Shown here: positions 24,696-31,142 of the stretch, one piece after another
Layout of the letters: the number at the start of each line of letters is the position of its first letter
Position numbering within the stretch: position 1 is the stretch's first letter
Notes under the pieces: generated by a model
What the model was told of the DNA's origin: nothing
What the model saw: the letters and a program-made list of their open reading frames with translations, nothing else
The model's database searches: none
Source of the DNA: a virus
DNA length: 32,643 bases
Reading direction: 5' to 3' (one strand)
Virus record (IMG/VR): IMGVR_UViG_3300032268_001230
Location: 1 to 32,643 of that record
Made by a program: the position numbers and the translations under genes

Positions 24696-26078
24696 TTATT
24701 GTGTGAATGGATCACTTATTAAATTTATTTTATTATAATTAGTATCCATATAATCTAACTTCATAACATAAGTCCCACTAGCTCCGCCCATTAAAGTTAC
24801 TTGTATAGTTTGATTAGTATCTATTCCTCCATATCCTTGATATTGTAATGGACGATCTAATTCAGTTGGATATACAAATTCAGCAATACCAATACCTCTA
24901 GGATTAAATTCAGTTGCAGTTTCTACTTTTATAATAACAAATTTACCATTTTTCTTTAAAATATTATAATAATTAGTATTATCACCTATTATTGAAGGGG
25001 AATCAGTATTTAATATTCTTAAAGAAGCTATTGGAGGTTGCTGTGTTGTACTTCCTGTTGGTTCAGGTGCACTAGAGGTTACTGCTAAACTAGCAGTAGG
25101 TACAGGTGCTATGGGAGTTACTGAAGAAGTAGGAGGTAAAGATGATGTAGCTAATGAAGAAGTTAAAGATGATGTTACAGGTGCTATTTCAGTAATAGAT
25201 TCTGTTACATAATATAATGGTTCTGGTTGTTTTAAATTATCTGCTTCTTTAGGTGACTGATCAGGAGTAGTAAATCTTGGGTCTGGTATTTGAAGTGAAC
25301 TATTAAATCCTGCTCCTAAGGTTACATTAAATGATTTTAAATTTTTAGAAGCATATTCTAAAGGTATATCTTGCCCCGCACATAAATAAATAGATGAACC
25401 ATCATTTGAAGGATCCTCATAAACTGGTACCCATGGGTCAGGATTAATATCCTGATTAGATTGACGATTTCTAATTATAGTAATAGGAGAACCAGCATCA
25501 CCTTGAGTACTCCAGGGGTTATTTATTATTTTTTGTTTAGTAGTAGATGAAAAACGAATTGAATTACCAAATCTTCCTTCTAATAATACATCACCTTCTT
25601 CAGGTAATAAACTACGTACATCTGCTTTTTCAACGAATGTTTGACCAAAATTTAATTCACCACCTCCATACGATGCTATATCGGGAAAAGCATTATGTTG
25701 AACACTATTCCATAATCCTACTGTAGTTAAATAATAAAAGGTTTTAGCTTGTGGATCATCATTTAACCCATATGAAGGAGCATTTAATATCATTACTATC
25801 TCCTCTAAAATAGGATATTTAGAAATATTATTAAATAAGGGTTTTGCTATTAAATTTGAAGGATTATCTTCATCTACTATAGTTCCTAATGGAGTAAATT
25901 TTACTGAACCTAATCCTGCCCAACCACCTCCATCAGAAAAAAAATTTTTTGTCTTAGTTTGAGGAGATAGTAAAATATCATTAACACGAGCAAAGAAAAA
26001 TAGACTTTTACTTCCATTTCCTTTACCTGATGTTATATTAGATATACTATTTTGTAAACTAGGATATAAACTACTCAT
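24696..26078 (-). CDS. Baseplate hub/spike protein with gp5-like OB-fold, no lysozyme domain seen
   Basis: In this 460-residue protein, residues about 30-240 carry the pattern of gp5-type hub proteins: GSVKFTPLGTIVDED, then EGDVLLEGRFGNSIRFSST, NPWSTQGDAGSPITIIRNRQ and SSIYLCAGQDIPL. An S/T/P-rich flexible linker (about 290-345) leads to a C-terminal beta domain (about 350-460). T4 gp5 has OB, lysozyme and beta-helix parts in one chain. Here the OB part and the beta-helix part (24265-24693) are separate genes, and I see no T4-lysozyme signature in either. It overlaps the preceding gene by 8 bases. Confidence 0.8.
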   Translation of the reverse strand: MSSLYPSLQNSISNITSGKGNGSKSLFFFARVNDILLSPQTKTKNFFSDGGGWAGLGSVKFTPLGTIVDEDNPSNLIAKPLFNNISKYPILEEIVMILNAPSYGLNDDPQAKTFYYLTTVGLWNSVQHNAFPDIASYGGGELNFGQTFVEKADVRSLLPEEGDVLLEGRFGNSIRFSSTTKQKIINNPWSTQGDAGSPITIIRNRQSNQDINPDPWVPVYEDPSNDGSSIYLCAGQDIPLEYASKNLKSFNVTLGAGFNSSLQIPDPRFTTPDQSPKEADNLKQPEPLYYVTESITEIAPVTSSLTSSLATSSLPPTSSVTPIAPVPTASLAVTSSAPEPTGSTTQQPPIASLRILNTDSPSIIGDNTNYYNILKKNGKFVIIKVETATEFNPRGIGIAEFVYPTELDRPLQYQGYGGIDTNQTIQVTLMGGASGTYVMKLDYMDTNYNKINLISDPFTQ

Positions 26079-26445
26079 TTATATTTAATTTTCTAACAGG
26101 GATTTCTTCTTCAGATTTGCTATTTAATTGTTGGATTGACTCAAATAACATTTCTTTTTCAGCATCCGAAATTAACATACTATCTTCACCTGAGGAAGAA
26201 TTCATAGCTCGTTGTACTATACCAGCCATTTTAATTAAAAGATCATCGTTTTTAACTGATACGTCTAAATAATCTTTAATTAGAGGGACAATTATAACAG
26301 CATCACCTGCTGAAGTGATGAAGGGTTTTAATCCTTCTATTAACCCTCTAATTTCTTTTTCCTTACTAGAAGAATTAGTGTGTATTTCTTTAAGTAAATC
26401 GGCAAATGTTTTTTTACCAAAAAGAGTTATACTATTAAAATCCAT
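26071..26445 (-). CDS. Small helical hypothetical protein heading the baseplate block
   Basis: The 124-residue protein is predicted to be helical throughout (TFADLLKEIHTNSSSKEKEI, DLLIKMAGIVQRAMN). It has an acidic C-terminus. It is the first gene after the gp55-like sigma factor and has a TATTTATA motif 13 bases before its ATG, so it probably opens the late baseplate transcript. Its 3' end overlaps the spike/hub gene by 8 bases. Homologous positions in other T4-like marine phages hold uncharacterised small proteins; an assembly chaperone is possible but not shown. Confidence 0.73.
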   Translation of the reverse strand: MDFNSITLFGKKTFADLLKEIHTNSSSKEKEIRGLIEGLKPFITSAGDAVIIVPLIKDYLDVSVKNDDLLIKMAGIVQRAMNSSSGEDSMLISDAEKEMLFESIQQLNSKSEEEIPVRKLNINE

Positions 26446-26458
26446 AATATATTTTTAT

Positions 26459-26466
26459 TATAAATA
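26459..26466 (-). promoter_or_regulatory. Late-type motif TATTTATA heading the baseplate block
   Basis: Minus-strand TATTTATA, 13 bases before the ATG at 26445, directly downstream of the gp55-like gene. Confidence 0.62.
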
Positions 26467-26484
26467 TAACTTCTATTAATTTTT

Positions 26485-27285
26485 TTAATAATTTAAACTA
26501 ACAAAACCATAATCTAGATATTGATTTAATAATCGTCTATATACCTTTTCTAATTTTTTCATTACCTTAGTTATCTGAGGGGTATCTTGATCTGTTTGTT
26601 CTCTAATATAAATGTAAATTCCTTTTTTATTAAAAATATCTAAATTTTCTCTATGTTTAAATAATTGCATTACAGCATCAGCTGTTTTAGCATCTTCATG
26701 TTCAGGGAAAACTCTAAATAAATAAAGATCCATATAATGAATAAATTTATCCATAAAATAAGTTTCACCCATTAAAGGTTCATCTAGACCATCTGAGTTG
26801 TTTACTATATTTAAAACAATGGTTTTATCTTCATCTATAGCTTCTACGTCGGCTTTACCTTTTAGTTTTTCATAGTTTTTATTATTATAAAGAATTAGAT
26901 AACGTTTAGCAATCGTGCCAAAGTACGAGAAAGCTTTACCTTTCGATTGATTATATAAATGTAATTTTTCTAGCAAGAAAGCCGTTACTTCATGTTGAAG
27001 TTCGGCTATTGTTTCTACCTCTGTATAATAAAATTTAAAAGTATGAATAATATTTTCTGTTAATTTATGAAAACCATAATCTATACGTTCATTATATATT
27101 TTATTTCTCTTATGAGGATCCGTTTCAGCTAAATATTCAATAATAGCATCCTCAGTATCCTGAGTAAAGTACATTTTTTTAGTTTTGGGTTTTCTTTTAC
27201 GAACTGTTCCCTTTTTTGTATATTGTACTTCTGTTTCTTCTTGGGGTACATGAAGAATTTTAATTTCGGAATTTAATACCTCCAT
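26485..27285 (-). CDS. gp55: Late-transcription sigma factor, T4 gp55-like
   Basis: The 266-residue protein has a sigma-70 region 2-like core at about residues 60-145, with HEVTAFLLEKLHLYNQSKGK and AFSYFGTIAKRYLILYNNKN. This is the hallmark of gp55 homologues that replace the host sigma factor for late promoters. It is longer than T4 gp55 (185 residues), with a basic N-terminal extension (KKGTVRKRKPKTKK) and extra C-terminal helices. It stands immediately before the virion genes and is the obvious candidate to recognise the TATTTATA motifs found upstream of late genes here. It begins 1 base after the membrane-anchored gene. Confidence 0.87.
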   Translation of the reverse strand: MEVLNSEIKILHVPQEETEVQYTKKGTVRKRKPKTKKMYFTQDTEDAIIEYLAETDPHKRNKIYNERIDYGFHKLTENIIHTFKFYYTEVETIAELQHEVTAFLLEKLHLYNQSKGKAFSYFGTIAKRYLILYNNKNYEKLKGKADVEAIDEDKTIVLNIVNNSDGLDEPLMGETYFMDKFIHYMDLYLFRVFPEHEDAKTADAVMQLFKHRENLDIFNKKGIYIYIREQTDQDTPQITKVMKKLEKVYRRLLNQYLDYGFVSLNY

Positions 27286-27286
27286 A

Positions 27287-27565
27287 TTATTTGATAAATT
27301 TGATATAATCCGAAAGCGCTTCTTGGATTGTTTTTAAATTAGTAAAGAAAAAACCTACTTCATCATCTGATTGAAATAATTGTTTGTTGTCAATTTCTTT
27401 AATTTTTTCTTCTGAAGTTTTAATTAGGTCATAAAAATCCAGAATATATTTTTCTTGTACATTTATAGTATTTTCTAATTTTTCTACTTTTTTAAGTAAA
27501 TTCCAAATAACGTATCCTATAACTCCTAGAATAATTACTCCAATATTGATTAAAATTAATGTCAT
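27287..27565 (-). CDS. Membrane-anchored coiled-coil small protein
   Basis: The 92-residue protein has one N-terminal transmembrane helix (residues 3-22, LILINIGVIILGVIGYVIW). A charged coiled-coil segment (LLKKVEKLENTINVQEKYIL) and a short cytoplasmic C-terminal region follow. It lies between the HD hydrolase (1 base) and the gp55-like gene (1 base), so it is tightly co-transcribed. Similar small membrane proteins sit next to gp55 in other aquatic T4-like phages, but I know no function. Confidence 0.78.
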   Translation of the reverse strand: MTLILINIGVIILGVIGYVIWNLLKKVEKLENTINVQEKYILDFYDLIKTSEEKIKEIDNKQLFQSDDEVGFFFTNLKTIQEALSDYIKFIK

Positions 27566-27566
27566 G

Positions 27567-28322
27567 TTATATATTGTTTAATAGATTTGCAAACGGTGCA
27601 TCTGGGTTAGATAATTTAGGTGTTTTAACTGAGAATTTATTAGGTGCCTTAATTTCTACTTTCTTATCTTGTTTAAATTTAGGTAACCATTCCTTCTCAA
27701 ATTCAATACGAGCAGCCATCATATCAGCCTGGTGTAATATTAATGGTAAAGCAGTACGTGGTTTTTGCTCGGGCATGTAAGTCATAAGATATTTCTTATT
27801 TCCCTCATCATATAATCCATCATGTGTCTGAATAGCAACCATTTCATTAAATGAATACTGGATACCATGAGACATAAGTAAAAATAAAGAACGATCGGGA
27901 ACAGATGCAAATGCTAATTTAGTATTAAACATATAATCTTCTCCTAATTTATCCTTTCTCCATTGATCAGTCTGAGGAATATATGCTTCATGTTGATCGT
28001 CTCCCATTTTACCTAAATCATGATTTAAAGCTGAAAATACTAATTCTTCTTTAGTATAAGTAGAAACATCTGTTCCCATTTCTTCCCAGACATTATGCAA
28101 TTTAAGGGAACAATCAATTACACGTAAAACATGATCAACATACCCTCCAGGGAAAGCATTATGGTATTCTTTCTTATGTGCAGCAGGCATCATAATGATA
28201 CGTTCTTGATACTTATTATAAAATTCTTTTAATTGAGTACGTCTTGGTTCGGGGATATAAGCATCAATACGAGACATTAAAATATCCCAATTTCCTTTAA
28301 TCTGTTCAGCGTTTAATTGCAT
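27567..28322 (-). CDS. HD-domain metal-dependent phosphohydrolase
   Basis: The 251-residue protein has a full HD set: H64 in GGYVDHVLRV, H101-D102 in NHDLGKMG, H152 in MSHGIQ, H167-D168 in QTHDGLYDEG and D200 in HQADMMAARIE. The family hydrolyses phosphoester bonds in nucleotides or cyclic nucleotides using two metal ions. Phage members are suspected to act on nucleotide pools or on defence signals, but the substrate is unknown here. The basic C-terminal 40 residues (FKQDKKVEIKAPNKFSVKTP) are unstructured. It starts 5 bases after the glutaredoxin-like stop, in one operon. Confidence 0.87.
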   Translation of the reverse strand: MQLNAEQIKGNWDILMSRIDAYIPEPRRTQLKEFYNKYQERIIMMPAAHKKEYHNAFPGGYVDHVLRVIDCSLKLHNVWEEMGTDVSTYTKEELVFSALNHDLGKMGDDQHEAYIPQTDQWRKDKLGEDYMFNTKLAFASVPDRSLFLLMSHGIQYSFNEMVAIQTHDGLYDEGNKKYLMTYMPEQKPRTALPLILHQADMMAARIEFEKEWLPKFKQDKKVEIKAPNKFSVKTPKLSNPDAPFANLLNNI

Positions 28323-28327
28323 AACTT

Positions 28328-28627
28328 TTATTTGTTAAATGTGTTAAAAATTTCATCTATCAATTTATAGATGTTGTTATATGTTCTAATAGTAGTGGAA
28401 GTTAATAACTCTGTTTCAGGTAACCAAGTAATTTGTGTAGGTTCTTTTAATAAAACTATAGGATATGAAGTACATTTAAATGTTTCCTCTAGAGTATCTC
28501 CTAATTTATTATTAGTTGAAATATCGATATTAGTATAAGGTATATTTAAGGTATCTAATCCCTCTCTCAATCGTTTACAATGTTCACATCCACTCAACGT
28601 AAACATTACCATTTCCCATTTTCTCAT
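28328..28627 (-). CDS. Glutaredoxin/thioredoxin-fold protein
   Basis: The 99-residue protein has VMFTLSGCEHCKRLREGLDT with the redox pair C14xxC17, then NIPYTNIDIST and the cis-proline TSYPIVLL (P56), the standard glutaredoxin order. It could reduce a phage ribonucleotide reductase, though none is in this window. An in-frame ATG at codon 7 (MVMFTL) is an alternative start. A host-like promoter (28665-28696) lies 37 bases upstream and a late-type motif about 107 bases upstream, suggesting expression in two phases together with the HD hydrolase and gp55 genes. Confidence 0.85.
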   Translation of the reverse strand: MRKWEMVMFTLSGCEHCKRLREGLDTLNIPYTNIDISTNNKLGDTLEETFKCTSYPIVLLKEPTQITWLPETELLTSTTIRTYNNIYKLIDEIFNTFNK

Positions 28628-28664
28628 CTTTCTATCTTAACTATTTTTTTCTTTTCCCGTACCC

Positions 28665-28696
28665 TAATTATACGGAATAAATTTTTAATCTCCAAA
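28665..28696 (-). promoter_or_regulatory. Bacteroidota-type promoter for glutaredoxin, HD hydrolase and gp55 genes
   Basis: Minus-strand TTTGG, 20-base spacer from TTTG ending TCCG, then TATAATTA, 37 bases before the ATG at 28627. It would place gp55 synthesis under the host-like class. Confidence 0.68.
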
Positions 28697-28734
28697 TCTT
28701 TTATATGACGCTTTTATAACTCCTTAAATGTCAA

Positions 28735-28742
28735 TATAAATA
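28735..28742 (-). promoter_or_regulatory. TATTTATA motif upstream of the glutaredoxin gene
   Basis: Intergenic copy, 107 bases before the ATG at 28627 and upstream of the host-like promoter. Confidence 0.4.
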
Positions 28743-28754
28743 TATAAAATCAAA

Positions 28755-29024
28755 TTATTCCTTAATTTTTTCTTTTGAATCACATACCTTATCGAATCCT
28801 AATAGTTTGTAATTCATATCCATGATTCTACCGTAAATTTTAGGAGATAATAAATGTTTATACTCACCAAAATTCTCTTCTAAATCTAAAATTAAATTAG
28901 AGACCTCATCTCTAGAAAAATCTTCCCCTGAAGCCATAATTTTTTCAATCATATCTAAAGATTGAGCAATTATGGGTTCTAACAAGGGAATTAACTGTTT
29001 GTCAAAATCAATTTCTTCCATCAT
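28755..29024 (-). CDS. Small helical acidic hypothetical protein
   Basis: The 89-residue protein is helical and acidic (LIPLLEPIIAQSLDMIEKIM, VSNLILDLEENFGEYKHLL), with no cysteine motif and one Cys near the end. It is the last gene of a tightly overlapping set and its start lies 17 bases inside the two-helix membrane protein. The N-terminal MM allows two start choices. Function unknown. Confidence 0.68.
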   Translation of the reverse strand: MMEEIDFDKQLIPLLEPIIAQSLDMIEKIMASGEDFSRDEVSNLILDLEENFGEYKHLLSPKIYGRIMDMNYKLLGFDKVCDSKEKIKE

Positions 29025-29202
29025 ACTCTTTTATAAAATAATAAACTACTATTGGATGAAAAAATACAGTAAAAAGTAAATCTTTTAAAGTAAGTCTCTC
29101 TACTCCATAACTATTAATTGAAATTACCCAAAAAATAAAACTTATTAGTAGGCCTACTTGCAAATACGCCCTAATAACCATCAGTATATACACCCAAATC
29201 AT
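29008..29202 (-). CDS. Small membrane protein with two predicted transmembrane helices
   Basis: The 64-residue protein has hydrophobic helices at about 2-28 (WVYILMVIRAYLQVGLLISF) and 42-58 (LLFTVFFHPIVVYYFIK) separated by a short polar loop. It ends in a charged YDGRN. It overlaps the 36-residue gene by 4 bases (ATGA) and the next gene by 17 bases, which argues for translational coupling. A role in the host inner membrane during early infection is plausible but not demonstrated. Confidence 0.65.
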   Translation of the reverse strand: MIWVYILMVIRAYLQVGLLISFIFWVISINSYGVERLTLKDLLFTVFFHPIVVYYFIKEYDGRN

Positions 29203-29309
29203 AATTTCTTCTTTAAATTACAGTAAATACATTTAACTTCTTTAAGTTTTAATCTACCCCAATAATTAGTTTTCCAAAATTCTCTAAAATCATGTTTACA
29301 TTCTTTCAT
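29199..29309 (-). CDS. 36-residue zinc-knuckle-like micro-gene
   Basis: An ATG at 29309 opens a 36-codon frame: MKECKHDFREFWKTNYWGRL, then KLKEVKCIYCNLKKKL. C4, H6, C27 and C30 could bind zinc. It overlaps the T5orf172 gene by 11-14 bases on its 5' side and the membrane-protein gene by ATGA on its 3' side, filling what would otherwise be a 93-base gap. The overlaps on both ends and the CxxC support a real gene, although its size makes this uncertain. Confidence 0.6.
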   Translation of the reverse strand: MKECKHDFREFWKTNYWGRLKLKEVKCIYCNLKKKL

Positions 29310-29931
29310 AATAAATTCCTTCATTAACTTTAAACATTTCACCAAAATTCTCAATGGTTTGAATTGCTTCCTCCAAAGTAATTTGAAAAAACTCCCTAGA
29401 GGAACCTTGAAACGAGCTCATACGTACAACCTCTAAATTTTGATGTACAATATTCTCCAAAGCATATCCATCAGAAACAGGTAAAGCCCAACGTAATTGC
29501 CATTCAGAAACTATTCCCGCACCATTAATTTGTTTTACCCTAGAGATAGGGGAAACAGCTTTACCTATTTTACATATCCCAGGATAAGCCTCATTAGTTA
29601 AAACATACACGTATTGACCTTTGGTAGTTGAGTAGTGTAATTTAAGAGCTGACTCGCACCGGTTCCCATACATATATGTCCAAACCAATTGTTGAGATTC
29701 TTGGTTTAGTAATTCTTCCTTGTGTTCGATAATGAAATCGAAGGAAATAAAATCCAGGAGTTTACCACGTGGAATCTTTTTATATTTTTGAGTTAATTCC
29801 TGGAAATTAGATTTCCAAGAATAGAATTGCGAATACTCGTTTAAAGAAGACTGAGCACCATTGGTATGATAAAGTACAAGTTCACCGTGAGATTCCATTT
29901 TTAATGCCTGAGAAATATTAATTGATGTCAT
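29296..29931 (-). CDS. T5orf172 / MUG113-type GIY-YIG domain protein
   Basis: The 211-residue protein has a helical N-terminal region (1-100) and a C-terminal T5orf172 domain at about 107-193. The domain shows YVYVLTNEAYPGICKIGKA, then SRVKQINGAG (R131), a helix with E159 (ALENIVHQNLE) and REFFQITLEEA. This family is a compact variant of the GIY-YIG nuclease fold found in phages and mobile elements. It lacks the NUMOD repeats of the homing enzyme at 12182-12805, so a homing role is less likely; a DNA-processing or host-takeover nuclease is possible. It begins 11 bases after the 79-residue gene. Confidence 0.85.
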   Translation of the reverse strand: MTSINISQALKMESHGELVLYHTNGAQSSLNEYSQFYSWKSNFQELTQKYKKIPRGKLLDFISFDFIIEHKEELLNQESQQLVWTYMYGNRCESALKLHYSTTKGQYVYVLTNEAYPGICKIGKAVSPISRVKQINGAGIVSEWQLRWALPVSDGYALENIVHQNLEVVRMSSFQGSSREFFQITLEEAIQTIENFGEMFKVNEGIYYERM

Positions 29932-29942
29932 GGGGAGAAAAT

Positions 29943-30182
29943 TTAGATTAAAATAGCTTTAACAATTTTAACCTCAGCACCATATTGGTGATTTTCGGGA
30001 GAAACTCTTTCGTGATTCCCGTAATACCAAGCGGGGTTAACATTCAAAGCTAAATCTATAACTAAAGGGGTATTGTCGAGAAATGCTATATCGTCATATC
30101 CTCCTTCATAACCCGCGGTAACTACTCTTAAGTCTTGGTTTTCTATTTGGGATAAAATGGAAATTAATTCTTTTACTGTCAT
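29943..30182 (-). CDS. Small conserved hypothetical protein (YEGGYDD type)
   Basis: The 79-residue protein begins MTVKELISILSQIENQDLRV and contains VTAGYEGGYDDIAFLD. That pattern occurs in small proteins of many phages and bacteria. It appears to be a compact alpha/beta fold without catalytic residues I can name. It is the first gene of the 30182-28755 operon, preceded by a host-like promoter at 30255-30286 (leader about 70 bases) and possibly a weaker one at 30195-30226. Function unknown. Confidence 0.75.
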   Translation of the reverse strand: MTVKELISILSQIENQDLRVVTAGYEGGYDDIAFLDNTPLVIDLALNVNPAWYYGNHERVSPENHQYGAEVKIVKAILI

Positions 30183-30194
30183 AATCCTTTTTCT

Positions 30195-30226
30195 TTTTTA
30201 TACGGGGTTACATTTAGTATTGTAAA
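30195..30226 (-). promoter_or_regulatory. Weak second promoter-like pair
   Basis: Minus-strand TTTA, a 20-base spacer ending in CG, and TATAAAAA. The spacing and CG match the strong promoters, but the -33 box has A for G and the leader before the ATG at 30182 would be under 10 bases. It may be inactive. Confidence 0.3.
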
Positions 30227-30254
30227 TTTTTTCATACATCTAATTTTTAATGAT

Positions 30255-30286
30255 ATAATATACGAAAAAGAAATTGGAAAACCAAG
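30255..30286 (-). promoter_or_regulatory. Bacteroidota-type promoter for the 30182-28755 operon
   Basis: Minus-strand CTTG, 20-base spacer ending in TTTCG, then TATATTAT. The spacing is the same as in five other sites. The -33 box forms a small TTGG-AAAA-CCAA hairpin with the adjacent bases. Confidence 0.7.
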
Positions 30287-30396
30287 GGCTTCCCAAAAAA
30301 AATTTTTTAAAAGAGGATTTTGAAATCTCGTGAAGTGTGGGTGAAATGGTTATTTCGGAATTGTAATATATGAGTATATATGAGGGGGTGGGTGAA

Positions 30397-30412
30397 AGAT
30401 CGTTTTCGATCT
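30397..30412. repeat. Perfect inverted repeat AGATCG-TTTT-CGATCT
   Basis: Six-base stem and four-base loop next to the GC island. No T-tract follows on either strand, so it is not a canonical terminator. It could be an RNA stem-loop or a protein-binding site. Confidence 0.55.
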
Positions 30413-30420
30413 GAGGGGTG

Positions 30421-30520
30421 TGGATCCCTTCCGCCACCCGCACGCGCCGCGCGTATGGACAGCAACGCCGCGTGGGCGTACCGCCATAATCCGTGCGCGA
30501 TCGCTATCGTCCCGGAATCA
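30421..30520. other. GC-rich island, possible structured RNA or DNA site
   Basis: I count 67 G or C in these 100 bases, against an AT-rich surrounding. It contains ACGCG-CCG-CGCGT (30442-30454), the palindrome GCGATCGC (30497-30504) and a pairing-competent CACGCG...CGCGTG. It lies between the stop of the 77-residue gene and the promoter of the next operon. Function unknown. Confidence 0.55.
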
Positions 30521-30526
30521 AACGAA

Positions 30527-30760
30527 TTAGTCCCACTCTTCAAATTCTTCTACCTCAGGATCAACCTCATACATTCCTTCAGAAATATCATCACAGGCGA
30601 TATCCAGGTGCGTAAATGCGTTATCCAAGTGGATTTTTACGTTATTATCGATCTCGTTGTATAGCTCATCATTATCGATGTAATCCAGCGTGCGTTCCAA
30701 ATCCTCCAATAATTCTTGCAGTTGGGCGCTTAATTTGGTAAGTTGTTTAAGTGTATTCAT
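30527..30760 (-). CDS. Small acidic helical protein
   Basis: The 77-residue protein is very acidic and helical (LTKLSAQLQELLEDLERTLD), ending in a run of Glu, Asp and Trp (EVDPEVEEFEEWD). Such DNA-mimic-like acidity is common among early phage proteins that bind host factors, but that is inference. Codons are more GC-rich than in neighbours. It follows the 94-residue gene across two hairpins and precedes the GC island. No promoter of its own was found. Confidence 0.7.
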   Translation of the reverse strand: MNTLKQLTKLSAQLQELLEDLERTLDYIDNDELYNEIDNNVKIHLDNAFTHLDIACDDISEGMYEVDPEVEEFEEWD

Positions 30761-30765
30761 GTTTA

Positions 30766-30784
30766 TATGGGTTTTTTACCCATA
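30766..30784 (-). promoter_or_regulatory. Hairpin in the leader of the 77-residue gene
   Basis: Perfect inverted repeat TATGGGT-TTTTT-ACCCATA, 6 bases before the ATG at 30760. In the transcript it could mask or present the start codon. Confidence 0.55.
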
Positions 30785-30790
30785 CATATA

Positions 30791-30808
30791 TGGGGGATTA
30801 CTCCCCCA
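30791..30808 (-). promoter_or_regulatory. Hairpin over the stop codon of the 94-residue gene
   Basis: Perfect inverted repeat TGGGGGA-TTAC-TCCCCCA containing the TAA stop at 30798-30800. It is GC-rich but lacks a following T-tract, so it may be an RNA processing or stability element rather than an intrinsic terminator. Confidence 0.55.
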
Positions 30809-31082
30809 CAGGTACTTCTGATTGGTATGGTATTAAATCTGAGAATCGATATTTAACTATCACTTTCTTTCTCATTATATGAGTAAAACCAACAAAACCT
30901 AACCTACCTACCTTTAAGACATTACAAAGATAATCATCTAATATTACTCTCTCATCTATGGATGATCTTACCTGTCTGGTCATATAATTGTCCTTTTGAT
31001 TATAAGAATAAGTTTCTGCTCCTTTGTAAGTTGGTCCTACTACTTTAAAAACTGTACCTGATAAAAATTGTTCTTTTGTCAT
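30798..31082 (-). CDS. Hypothetical protein, 94 residues
   Basis: The protein begins MTKEQFLSGTVFKVVGPTYK and is basic and beta-rich in the middle (RLGFVGFTHIMRKKVIVKYR). It has an early-gene start context (AAAAGGTTATGAC) and a strong host-like promoter at 31109-31140. I recognise no family or catalytic motif. Confidence 0.74.
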   Translation of the reverse strand: MTKEQFLSGTVFKVVGPTYKGAETYSYNQKDNYMTRQVRSSIDERVILDDYLCNVLKVGRLGFVGFTHIMRKKVIVKYRFSDLIPYQSEVPVGE

Positions 31083-31108
31083 AACCTTTTATATTTTATT
31101 ATTATGCT

Positions 31109-31140
31109 TAAATATACGAAATGATATTCGAGTATCCAAG
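31109..31140 (-). promoter_or_regulatory. Bacteroidota-type promoter for the 94-residue gene
   Basis: Minus-strand CTTG, 20-base spacer ending TTTCG, then TATATTTA. It gives a leader of about 20 bases before the ATG at 31082. Confidence 0.75.
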
Positions 31141-31142
31141 TT

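Larger units (their letters stand above)
30183..30526. other. 344-base non-coding region with GC-rich island
   Basis: No convincing gene. It holds the promoter(s) of the downstream operon, an A8T6 symmetric tract near 30294-30310, a perfect hairpin at 30397-30412 and a 67 percent GC island at 30421-30520. Overlapping frames here (78 residues and 67 residues on minus, 94 on plus) have unlikely composition and no context. Nothing resembling a tRNA was found. Confidence 0.6.

Noticed and set aside
30397-30412. AGATCG/CGATCT hairpin as an intrinsic terminator
   Set aside because: No T-run follows the stem on either strand.
30240-30443. 67-residue minus-strand frame
   Set aside because: It runs through the downstream promoter, the A/T tract and the hairpin, has no start context, and its composition does not look like a folded protein.
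30497-30504. GCGATCGC as a cyanobacterial HIP1 repeat pointing to a cyanophage
   Set aside because: It is a single copy in a GC-rich island; promoters and SprB repeats point to Bacteroidota.
30307-30543. 78-residue minus-strand frame through the GC island
   Set aside because: It overlaps the end of the 77-residue gene and its Ala/Arg-rich centre only reflects the GC-rich DNA.
30380-30664. 94-residue plus-strand frame through the GC island
   Set aside because: It is opposite the acidic 77-residue gene for half its length and no plus-strand gene or promoter exists elsewhere in the window.
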